The position numbers and the translations under genes were made by a program. From assembly GCF_900100765.1 (NCBI RefSeq), contig NZ_FNFO01000007.1, positions 124,001 through 188,000 of the forward strand: a stretch of 64,000 bases of DNA, read 5' to 3'. How positions within the stretch are numbered: the first letter of the stretch is position 1; every line of letters starts with the position of its first letter. This DNA is from Catalinimonas alkaloidigena (lineage in GTDB: Bacteria > Bacteroidota > Bacteroidia > Cytophagales > Flexibacteraceae). This document shows positions 7,385-15,838 of the stretch, in pieces. Below the pieces are notes generated by a model. The model did no database searches. It was not told where the DNA came from and worked only from the letters and a program-made list of their open reading frames with translations.

Positions 7385-8008
7385 ATGAGTAAAACCAATA
7401 TATTTTTATTATTTGTTCTCTTCAATCTGGCAAGTCTTCAAATACTTGCTCAATACCAAATCAATATTAATCAAATAGGCCTGGAATTGGGGGAAATGGT
7501 TGATCCCAATTCTAATTATCAAACAGACCTAGACTCATTATTTTCTTTCAAGGCATTAGAATGGGAAAAGGTCAAGTTTATTGAGAAAAATGAGGCATTA
7601 AGAATATATCATGAAAATATTGATAAAGAAGAGCAAGAGGTGCTTCCAATCTTTGAAATTAAGAATTCTTCGAAAATCATATTGCCTATTTATGGAGATG
7701 GACACTGGAATAAAATATGGGCTAAAGTGGTGATTGATAAAAACACCATGAAAGTACTGGATATTAAGTTTGAACATCGAAATGAAGCCCCGATTTTTGG
7801 AGCAGAAATAACTAGTCAGACATTCAAATCCAACTTCATTGAAACGAATGTAAATTTTACACAAAGCTTCTCTTTATACCAAAACGATAAATTAGTTCTA
7901 GATGGAGAACAAAGAGTTGATGGTATTTCTGGCGCTACGATTACCAGTAAAGGAGTTGTGAATATGCTAAACGAAGGACTCTCTAGGTATGAAACATACT
8001 TGCACTAA
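7385..8008 (+). CDS. cassette gene 6, secreted FMN-binding (NqrC/RnfG-type) domain protein
   Basis: 207 residues. A signal peptide is likely (FLLFVLFNLASLQILAQ). The mature part matches the FMN-binding domain of NqrC/RnfG. It contains LPIYGDGHWNKIWAKVVID, the segment FEHRNEAPIFGAEIT (compare H-x-E-T-P-G-L-G-A in NqrC), and the flavinylation motif DGISGATITS, whose Thr185 would carry covalently bound FMN attached by an ApbE-type transferase. NqrC proper has an N-terminal membrane anchor and Nqr partners; none are present here. A stand-alone periplasmic flavoprotein is therefore the best reading. It is the last array gene. No attC-like site is visible downstream, where decayed sequence begins abruptly. 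Confidence 0.82.
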   Translation: MSKTNIFLLFVLFNLASLQILAQYQININQIGLELGEMVDPNSNYQTDLDSLFSFKALEWEKVKFIEKNEALRIYHENIDKEEQEVLPIFEIKNSSKIILPIYGDGHWNKIWAKVVIDKNTMKVLDIKFEHRNEAPIFGAEITSQTFKSNFIETNVNFTQSFSLYQNDKLVLDGEQRVDGISGATITSKGVVNMLNEGLSRYETYLH

Positions 8009-8104
8009 TAATTGCTATGAATGGGGTTTCATCGGTCAGGAAAGTTTGGTGGGGACTAGACAGTCCGCCACAAGTTTTAAATTTAAATCAAAATGTGGCT
8101 ATAT

Positions 8105-9694
8105 ACGCTGTCAGCTCATCTGGATGTAGTCACGTTGCAGATGGGCGCTGCCTCTCGTCCCTACCGACTGGAGATCAGCGGAAAAGGTCAGCCGGTACTG
8201 ACCTGGACGTTTGTGGGGATTGACCTGCCGGACTCCACACATAATGAACAGGCTAGTCACGGATACCTGCGCTTTTCGATCAAACCATTGACCTGCCTGA
8301 GAAGACGGTCATTGAAAACTACGGCGACATCTATTTCGATTACAACGAGCCTGTGCGCACGAACAGCACCCTTAACCGCATCTATGACATACCAGGAGAG
8401 ATCGTAGATTCCATCCGCCTGGAGGCTGACGATGTCGTCATTAGTCCTCAGATTACCTCGTTTGCGCCGCAGGCCGGACGGCCGGGCAGTCTGGTGCTGA
8501 TCCACGGCATGCATTTTTCTACGCTGCCGGGTGAGAATACCGTACGCTTCCAAGGGGAAACCGCCGAGGTGCTGAGCGTCTCCGATACCTTACTACAGGT
8601 CCGGGTGCCCTCCACTGCGCGTACCGGACGCCTGGAAGTGGAAACCAGGCACGGGGCGGGGGGGAGTGATCGTCCGTTCGAGGTGTATTTGCCGCCACAA
8701 CTCCAGTCCGTTACTCCCTAGGAAGGACGCGTGGGAGTCCATGTCACGGTACAGGGGCAGCGTTTTCTGCCACCGACACCGTGTTGTTTGTGGGGGGAGA
8801 AAGCCCGGTACTACAGGCCAGCGATCGTACGCTACTGGTGCAAGTGCCGGAGACGTCCCAAACAGGAGTGGTACAGTTGTGGGCACGAGGAGCACAAACC
8901 ACAAGTTCCCAACGATTTGTGGTATGGTATCCGCCACAGCTTCACGGGATAAGTAAAGACACAAGCCGAGTAGGAGAGGTAATCACGTTGTCAGGGGAAA
9001 ACTTTGCGCAGGAGCCTTCCCGTAATGTAGTAAGGTTCGGAACCGTAGCCGGAAAAGTGTTGACCGCTACGACTGACCAAGTAGCCGTTCAAGTACCCGA
9101 GAATGTGCAGAGTGGCGTGGTCAGTATCGAAACGCCGGGGGGAGTAACCGATAGCCCTCGCCCTTTGGTCATTATTCCACATCCAGTGCTGTTGTCCTTT
9201 ACTCCTCCGCAGGGAAGTGTGGGAACAACCGTAACCCTAAAAGGACAAGCTTTCGGTACCTACGAGGTAGCCAATACGGTCTGGTTCGGACCCTGGGAAC
9301 AGCAGGTGGAAGCCCAGGTGACAAAGGCAACGGATAGTACCCTGGAAGTGCGGGTGCCTAAAGGAGCGCAAACGGGCACCTTAACCATCACAGGGGTGGG
9401 TGGACGCAGTACCTCTTCCTCGGTATTTACCGTAGATGTACTCCCCCCGCTAAAGCCCTTGCATTGTATCCCAACCCGAACCGGGGTGCCTTCACGGTAG
9501 ATCTGAGCCGGGCCGATTTCGATATAGAGGGTTGGCGGATCTATAATGCACTGGTGCAAGCGCTGCAAGTTTCCTTTACAGCAAATCAGGAGCACTACTA
9601 CGTGACGTTACCCGCCTCTGCGCGGCCGGGTCTCTATAGCGTCTTATTTCAAACTGAGCGAGGCCAGGTCGTCAAAATGATCTCGGTGCTCTAA
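8105..9694 (+). pseudogene. remnant of a secreted IPT/TIG-repeat protein with type A T9SS tail
   Basis: A decayed gene that can be read only by switching frames. It begins without a start inside a module homologous to 14480-14740 (GAASRPYRLEISGKGQPVLTW versus GAASHPYRLDISGKGRPVLTW). It shifts frame near 8290 (to DIYFDYNEPVRTNS), meets an in-frame TAG at 8719, shifts again near 8780, and once more near 9450. The order is a DUF7619-like module, then about four IPT/TIG Ig-like repeats (ITSFAPQAGRPGSLVLIHG, LHGISKDTSRVGEVITLSG, LLSFTPPQGSVGTTVTLKG), and finally a type A sorting domain (YPNPNRGAFTVDLSRADF to VVKMISVL). Host-like GC content. No product expected. Confidence 0.82.
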
Positions 9695-9814
9695 TACCTG
9701 ATGTTCAGAAGGAACACAAAGAGTCGCGTGATGTAAGGAATAGGAATAGAAAGCGTCCTGATAAGCCTTGAGTTTTCCTAAGTTGCCGACTGATTCATCG
9801 AACCAGCTAGCTTT

Positions 9815-11908
9815 TTGATCGTGCGCGAGCAGCCTTCCCGGCGTGGGCTATTTTGGAGTTTCCTGTGCCTGTTGCTGTCGCATCTCGGGTGGGGGCAGTC
9901 CTCCGTTCAACACCTATATTTCAACAGCACACAACAAATCGTCGAACTGGATTTTGCGACGGAGCCGCCTACCGTGCGACCGTTGGACCAGGGCTCGGGC
10001 GGTTCTGTAGGCGAAGGCATTGCGCAACTGGAAGACAGTTTGGGCAACGTCATCCTTTGGGTCAACGCCCGTGGGGTATATGACCGGAATGGCGAACGCA
10101 TGCCGGGCTCGGAAGGCATCTTCGCCGATCCCTCAGCCACTGAAATTGCCATCTGTCCGGACCCCGGATCGCTGTCCCGCTATTACCTTATTTACAATCA
10201 ACTGAGCGACGACGACCAGGCGCAGGCGCCGCTTTTTTTCTCCGTCGTGGATCTGACAAAGCGCAACAGAGCGGGGGACGTCATTCTTCTCAATCAATCG
10301 CTGGATACCCGCTCCCATGCCGAAGGTCTAGAGGTGGTTCCCATCCCCTGCAGCAACGACTATTGGCTATTGGCGTATCGACGCGACGAGGGATTCGTGC
10401 GCTTCCGGGTGACGGAACAAGGTATTGAAGCGTCTATCCTCATCGCTCCGTTCGATGCGGACGCGTCGGGCGGGCGGGGAGAACTGGACTACTACCAGGG
10501 ACACCTCGGTTACGCAGTCACTTACCGTCAGCGGCTCTGGGTAGGTGATTTTGATCCTGCCTCGGGAGAGGTGGCCAACGCCCGGACCGTGCCCTTCCCC
10601 AGCTACGTCAGCGGCACCAAATTACAGGATACCGGGCTCTACGGACTGGAGTTCTCTCCCGACGGCACCAAAGTCTACTGTACCGACTTCAATAACCGTG
10701 ACCTGTTCGGCAACGTGGTCAATCCCAATCTATTTCGCTACGACCTGATCAGCGGAAAAATCGATTCCTGGACAATTCCGCCGGCGACGGAGAACTGTAG
10801 CGGTACGCCACAGGGGCTGGGTCAGCTGGAACTGGCCCCGGACGGCAACCTCTACGTATGCCAGGCGGGTGGGTGTGGCATCACGGTCATTGAACAGCCC
10901 GATGCCGCGGAGCCGACCTTCACCACGATCCCGGTCACCGCGCCGTTATCTCTGGGCGTATCGGACCAGATTCAGGCGCCCGTGTTGCGACCGTTCCAGG
11001 TAAGCGAGGACCAAACGCTATGTGCTGGTGATTCGGTATTCCTGTGGGCCACGGGGGGGCTGACATACCAATGGAGCCCGACGGAAGGGTTGCACGATCC
11101 GACGAGCGCCCGGCCAATGGCGAGTCCGAAGGAAACGACTGTCTATACGGTGCGTGTGGATCGGGGAGGAGGGTGTGTCGACTCTGCGCAGGTAGCGCTC
11201 GAAGTGAGCCCTCGTCCCACCCTGGAAATAGCGGATCAGGTAATCTGTGCCGGAGACACGTTCGTACTGTCATTTCCCCCGGAAGAGAACACCTCGTACA
11301 TCCTTGTCCATCATGGCACGGAAACGGCTATCTCGCTTCCCTACACTTTGCCGGAAGCGGGGCCATACGAACTGATTGCTCGTCACGCGCAAGGGTGTGA
11401 GACCGCGCAGGCGTTCAGGGTTACCGAACTACCTTCTCCAAAGATGGACTTGCCGGAAGCCATGCAATTCTGTGGCCCTCCGCCTTATATCGTGCCAATG
11501 GAAGCAGAAGTCGGAGTTACCTATCGCTGGTCGACGGGGGCGACGACGCCTCATCTCGAAGTGGACACCTCCGGTACCTATTGGGTCGAAGCTACCCAAG
11601 GCTCGTGCACCGTACGAGACTCAATCCGGATGACGGTTGCGCAACCCCCTCGGGCGGTCAACATCATCACCCCGAACGGCGACGGACGAAACGAGCGGCT
11701 CGACTTTGGGCCACTAACGCCGCAAAGTCGCCTGACCATCTACAACCGCTGGGGAAAGCTGGTTTACACATCCGACGATTACCAAAACGAGTGGCGTGCA
11801 CTAGGCGAGCAAGGCAAGCCTCTCCCCGCGGGCCTCTACTATTATCATATAGACATCCCCTCCGACTGCGGCGAAAGCTTCAAAGGGTGGGTGCAGGTAT
11901 TGAGATAA
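9815..11908 (+). CDS. secreted multidomain protein with type B (gliding-motility) T9SS sorting domain
   Basis: 697 residues from a TTG at 9815 (a GTG at 9821 is equally possible). A signal peptide ends near GWGQ. Residues of about 30-390 form a propeller-like region with repeated blades (LYGLEFSPDGTKVYCTDF, LGQLELAPDGNLYVC). Three Ig/PKD-like domains with paired cysteines follow (SEDQTLCAGDSVFLWATGG, ADQVICAGDTFVLSF). The last 80 or so residues are a type B C-terminal domain (NIITPNGDGRNERLDFG, LTIYNRWGKLVYTSDDYQN), which directs export and surface attachment through the type IX system. Likely a cell-surface or released protein; ligand unknown. GC-rich and host-like although inside the island. 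Confidence 0.85.
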   Translation: MIVREQPSRRGLFWSFLCLLLSHLGWGQSSVQHLYFNSTQQIVELDFATEPPTVRPLDQGSGGSVGEGIAQLEDSLGNVILWVNARGVYDRNGERMPGSEGIFADPSATEIAICPDPGSLSRYYLIYNQLSDDDQAQAPLFFSVVDLTKRNRAGDVILLNQSLDTRSHAEGLEVVPIPCSNDYWLLAYRRDEGFVRFRVTEQGIEASILIAPFDADASGGRGELDYYQGHLGYAVTYRQRLWVGDFDPASGEVANARTVPFPSYVSGTKLQDTGLYGLEFSPDGTKVYCTDFNNRDLFGNVVNPNLFRYDLISGKIDSWTIPPATENCSGTPQGLGQLELAPDGNLYVCQAGGCGITVIEQPDAAEPTFTTIPVTAPLSLGVSDQIQAPVLRPFQVSEDQTLCAGDSVFLWATGGLTYQWSPTEGLHDPTSARPMASPKETTVYTVRVDRGGGCVDSAQVALEVSPRPTLEIADQVICAGDTFVLSFPPEENTSYILVHHGTETAISLPYTLPEAGPYELIARHAQGCETAQAFRVTELPSPKMDLPEAMQFCGPPPYIVPMEAEVGVTYRWSTGATTPHLEVDTSGTYWVEATQGSCTVRDSIRMTVAQPPRAVNIITPNGDGRNERLDFGPLTPQSRLTIYNRWGKLVYTSDDYQNEWRALGEQGKPLPAGLYYYHIDIPSDCGESFKGWVQVLR

Positions 11909-11930
11909 CTACAAAAACGATAGCAACCGG

Positions 11931-14900
11931 ATGAAAAAGTATTACACGTGTCTATTTTGGATTTTGCTGATGCCATTTGCAGAAGCTCAAACTTGGGAGT
12001 GGGCTACTGGAAGTCCTAGTGGCACAGGAATAATAGGAATGGATATAGATAGTGAAGGTAATGTTTATTCTACAGGACATTATATCAAATTTATCAACGA
12101 TGGAAATTCTCTCACATACATTGAAGCAGATGGAATCAGAAAAAAAAACGCGCAAGGCTTTGGAGAATGGAACAAGACTTATCGACATATAAATCTTACA
12201 CATGTCAAGGTAGACCCGAGTGACCAACCGATTTCGTTAGGGACTTTTATAGACTCTGCAGACATTGGGCCATACAATTTATACAGAGATCAAACAACAT
12301 ATTTACTAGTAAAGCATGATCAGAATGGGAATGTCGTTTGGAATACAGAGATAATCGGCGATATATGGTCTTCGTTTAGAGGAAGAGAGCAGATGTCAGT
12401 AGACGATAAAGGAAATACCTTCGTATTAATCGGTATCAATAACTCCATTTTAATTAATGACTCAACATACAGCAATAGAGAAAATCATAAGCTTGCGCTG
12501 CTAAAATTTGATCCCTATGGGAAATGTGTCTGGGCTAATTTCTTAAATGATTTTTCTTCAAGTGAAGGAGTTTATAAGTTTTTTGTAGGAAGTAATAAGC
12601 GTTTATTTTTGATAGGGAAGAGTGATAGTGCAGATAAACCCGTTGTCATAAATCAGGATACCATACCTCAAACCGAGAGGAATTTGGTTTTACTTCAAAT
12701 TCTTGATAATGGTTCGATTCGATTACATCAATTGATAAATGCACCTTCTACCTATATCGAATCTGTTGCTACAGATCAGAAAGATAACCTGATCATCATA
12801 GGTTATTATACAGGGGGGAGCTGCTTTGGTAAAAATTTTTCAAAATATTCAGATAAGTATAAGGTTTTCATTGCGAAATTTTCACCCACAGGCACACTGA
12901 TATGGTGCCGTACTATTGGACAGAAAGGGTTTGGATTTGGAGGATATAAAAATTCAGCACAGGTGGCAGTTGTTAGAAGTGGCAAGATATATATAGGCTT
13001 GAAATTTAGGCCTTATTTCTGGCAGCTAGCAGGACATGTGGATGATAGGCAAAATTGGTTATTAGCTTTTGTGCGCTTCAGTGAAAATGGAGATTTTGAA
13101 TGGGGGAATGTGGTTCAGTATAATAACTTTAGTGGTGGAGGATTTATAAGCGAAAGACTACAGAAGTACTCTTGCCGAAACATTATTCCATTTGAAGACA
13201 AGGTTTACGTAAATGGTACCTTTGATCAACTTACCATAACTTTTGGAGACTACGAAGCTGGAGTATCGTATAGCGGTAGAGGAGTATCATCTCATCATTA
13301 TATTGCAGCATTATCAGAAGGAAGTAATAACATTGAGGGAGTCATTTATCAAGCTCAAGACAACTGTGATAGCTTAAAAGTAGCAGCACAGTCTTTTATA
13401 GTAGTAGAGCCAGGACCATATTATAGCTTTTCTGATACAACTGGAAGCTATTCTGTACAGGTGGATACAGGTACGTATGCGATTCGTCCACTCTATACCC
13501 AAACTCCAGGATTTAATAAGCAATCTTTCTGTTCTCCAACTTCGTATACTGTTCAGTTAAATAAGACTGCGACTGATACAAGTGGATTTGACTTCGTAAC
13601 GAAGTTGAATGCATTTCATCACCTCACCACTACCATCTCCTCCGACCGCCGACGCCGATGCTTCCGCAGTACCACTACCGTCAGGTATGCCAACGAAGGG
13701 GCGGCACCGGCTAGCCCAGTACAGGTGAAAGTCAAGTACCCTGACTACGTGGTGCCTATTTCTAGCACCATTCCCTGGAGTTCGGTGGAAGAAGGAAATG
13801 TGTATGTATTTGACCTGGGCAGCCTGGACCCGCGGCAATCGGGCACCATTCAGATTACTGATTCCGTCGTATGCGGCATTGATTCTATCCGGGGCTTGAC
13901 TCAATGTACGGAAGCGCGAATCTTCCCGCTCAATCCCCGTGAGACGGCCCCCAATTGGGATCAGTCGGATCTGGTACTGAAGGGGAAATGTCAAGACAAC
14001 GGCTTTGTCCGCTTTGTGATCCACAACCAGGGGCAAGCCATGCAAGACAGTAGCAACTACCGCCTCTACCTGGACGCCCAGTTGGTATATCAGGCAAAGC
14101 TGAAATTGCAGGGCGATGACAGCCTAGTATTTCGGGTACCGGTCAACGGACAGACCGTGCGTCTGGAAGCAGATCAGCGAGCGGGACATCCGTACCAACA
14201 GCAAACGAACGTGACGCTGGAAGGCTGCGGTACGAACAGCGAGGGTAAAATCAGTGTCGGGTACGTAGCCCAACTCCCACCCGATGATGAACCAGAGGAA
14301 GTGTCAATCGACTGCCTGCCCATCATTGATTCGTTCGATCCAAACGATAAGCTGGCCCTACCCATTGGTCGTTTCGAGCAACACTATGTACGACCGGACG
14401 TAGCGCTGAATTACAAAATCCGCTTCCAGAACACGGGTACCGATACGGCTTATCGGGTCGTTGTGGTCGATACGCTCGAGGCGGGCCTGGACCTGGCGAC
14501 GTTTCAGCAAGGGGCCGCTTCACACCCGTACCGCCTGGACATCTCCGGGAAGGGACGACCGGTGCTGACCTGGACCTTTGCGGGCATCGACCTGCCGGAC
14601 TCCACACGCAACGAGCCGGGCAGTCATGGCTTTGTGAGCTTCTCCATTCACCCTTACGATACGCTTCCGGAAATGACGCGCATCGAAAATGAGGCGGACA
14701 TTTACTTCGATTTCAACGAGCCAGTACGGACTAACATCGTATTTCATACCCTCACCGACAGTGTGTTTGCTGATTTTACTAAGGCGCCTCCGGTGGAATT
14801 CGAGACAGTAACTGCTGCACCATCCTGGGATAGAGCAGGTATCATGCTCTATCCTAATCCCACCCGAGGATGGTTTACTCTGCAATGGGCAGATCCAGAA

Positions 14901-15086
14901 TTGCCGTTGTTTCAAGTAAGGGTAATCAACTCACTCGGTCAAGTAGTGGACGATTATTGGGTAAACCCTAATCAGCGATCCCAGCGCTTGATGGTAGATT
15001 TGTCATCTTTATCCTCGGGGGTTTACGGAGTAGTGTTAATTACGGATCAAGGCTCTATGGTAAAAAATATCATCCTTCAGAAATGA
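11931..15086 (+). CDS. large secreted protein: propeller-like N-terminus, DUF7619-like module, type A T9SS tail
   Basis: 1051 residues; signal peptide MKKYYTCLFWILLMPFAEAQ. Residues of about 25-480 carry repeated blades of the kind found in SBBP-type propellers (VKHDQNGNVVWNTEIIGD, AKFSPTGTLIWCRTIGQ). The middle holds DUF11-like repeat regions. A conserved module with DSFDPNDKLALPIG near residue 800 follows (the DUF7619 type common before sorting tails). The protein ends with a type A sorting domain (LYPNPTRGWFTLQW to MVKNIILQK). It begins 22 bp after the preceding gene. Base composition is AT-rich up to about 13600, GC-rich from there to about 14760, then intermediate, so the gene looks assembled from parts of different origin. 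Confidence 0.85.
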   Translation: MKKYYTCLFWILLMPFAEAQTWEWATGSPSGTGIIGMDIDSEGNVYSTGHYIKFINDGNSLTYIEADGIRKKNAQGFGEWNKTYRHINLTHVKVDPSDQPISLGTFIDSADIGPYNLYRDQTTYLLVKHDQNGNVVWNTEIIGDIWSSFRGREQMSVDDKGNTFVLIGINNSILINDSTYSNRENHKLALLKFDPYGKCVWANFLNDFSSSEGVYKFFVGSNKRLFLIGKSDSADKPVVINQDTIPQTERNLVLLQILDNGSIRLHQLINAPSTYIESVATDQKDNLIIIGYYTGGSCFGKNFSKYSDKYKVFIAKFSPTGTLIWCRTIGQKGFGFGGYKNSAQVAVVRSGKIYIGLKFRPYFWQLAGHVDDRQNWLLAFVRFSENGDFEWGNVVQYNNFSGGGFISERLQKYSCRNIIPFEDKVYVNGTFDQLTITFGDYEAGVSYSGRGVSSHHYIAALSEGSNNIEGVIYQAQDNCDSLKVAAQSFIVVEPGPYYSFSDTTGSYSVQVDTGTYAIRPLYTQTPGFNKQSFCSPTSYTVQLNKTATDTSGFDFVTKLNAFHHLTTTISSDRRRRCFRSTTTVRYANEGAAPASPVQVKVKYPDYVVPISSTIPWSSVEEGNVYVFDLGSLDPRQSGTIQITDSVVCGIDSIRGLTQCTEARIFPLNPRETAPNWDQSDLVLKGKCQDNGFVRFVIHNQGQAMQDSSNYRLYLDAQLVYQAKLKLQGDDSLVFRVPVNGQTVRLEADQRAGHPYQQQTNVTLEGCGTNSEGKISVGYVAQLPPDDEPEEVSIDCLPIIDSFDPNDKLALPIGRFEQHYVRPDVALNYKIRFQNTGTDTAYRVVVVDTLEAGLDLATFQQGAASHPYRLDISGKGRPVLTWTFAGIDLPDSTRNEPGSHGFVSFSIHPYDTLPEMTRIENEADIYFDFNEPVRTNIVFHTLTDSVFADFTKAPPVEFETVTAAPSWDRAGIMLYPNPTRGWFTLQWADPELPLFQVRVINSLGQVVDDYWVNPNQRSQRLMVDLSSLSSGVYGVVLITDQGSMVKNIILQK

Positions 15087-15161
15087 GATCAGTTAGGTGG
15101 TCCCCACAGTTCGGACAGCATTCAATAGGCTTTACAAAGATCGTGTATCACAATATTAAAG

Positions 15162-15197
15162 AAATAGCCTTTTTGGCTAAGTTAGGCCTATTTTTAT
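15162..15197 (+). terminator. probable terminator after the island surface-protein gene
   Basis: Imperfect hairpin AAATAGCC...GGCCTATTT followed by T-rich sequence, 76 bp downstream of the stop at 15086 and before the right att repeat. Confidence 0.5.
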
Positions 15198-15225
15198 GTA
15201 AATCATCGTAAAAAAAGGATATAGA

Positions 15226-15249
15226 GGTTCAAGTCCCTGCGACTCCACA
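15226..15249 (+). repeat. attR-like direct repeat (displaced ssrA 3' end)
   Basis: 24-bp copy of the ssrA 3' end (23/24 identical to 1769-1792). No tRNA cloverleaf or tmRNA body lies upstream of it, so it is an isolated attachment-site copy that marks the right edge of the island. Confidence 0.88.
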
Positions 15250-15253
15250 GCAT

Positions 15254-15296
15254 AAAGACGCAATTCGCACGTAGCGCGGGTTGCGTCTTTTTTTTG
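15254..15296 (+). terminator. ancestral ssrA terminator, now at the right edge of the island
   Basis: Stem AAGACGCAA / TTGCGTCTT followed by eight T. Before integration this hairpin probably followed ssrA directly, since it stands at the same distance from the att copy as the terminator at 1798 does. Confidence 0.75.
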
Positions 15297-15838
15297 CTTG
15301 TACATCACGCGCTCGTTTTTTTAGCCGGTTCCTGAGATTGGGCAGGGCGATGCAATGGCGAGGAGCCTGAAGGTGAAGGACAAATATCTACTGAAAAGGG
15401 CGTATACAGGCGTTCTGGCGAGCCATTCCCCTCTTTTTTACCGATAGTCCCCCCGGGCTTTTGGGTCGGAAGCCGGAGGTTTGAGCCATGCTCTGTCTCT
15501 GCCCTCTGTGGGGTGGGAAGAGCGCTTTCTGACAATCTACTACTTCTTACACCCATGAAGCCTCACGACGCTTACGCCCCTCGCTGCCGCAATTTTTCCT
15601 GTCGCGTACGACCGTTTTTACGTGCCGCGCGCGCGCCCTTTGTCAGCCAGATATCCTTTTCAGACCAGCCCTGAACCACGCCAATGCTGTGGGTAGCGGA
15701 GGGCTTTTCTCCGTTGCATGTGCTGGTCCGGACACAGGCGTACCCTACTGCGGAAATTCTGCGCCTCGCGCCTGCCCGAACCTGTCGTGCAGTGGCATGC
15801 ACTGTAGCACAACCCTTCTATTTATAACAACTCAACCT
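15297..15838. other. intergenic region upstream of the polysaccharide utilization locus
   Basis: 541 bp with no supported gene. Two short minus-strand frames are open here (15305-15556 and 15572-15802) but have low-complexity, non-protein-like translations. The region must carry the susC promoter; the AT-rich TATTTATAACAACT at 15819-15832 just before the start is the only obvious candidate element. Confidence 0.5.

Noticed and set aside
15226-15249. Possible tRNA gene (a T-loop and acceptor 3' strand are visible)
   Set aside because: There is no D-arm, anticodon arm or 5' acceptor strand upstream. The sequence is a duplicate of the ssrA 3' end, an att site.
15305-15802. Two short minus-strand open frames
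   Set aside because: The translations look non-globular, have no plausible family, and fall in the regulatory region in front of susC.
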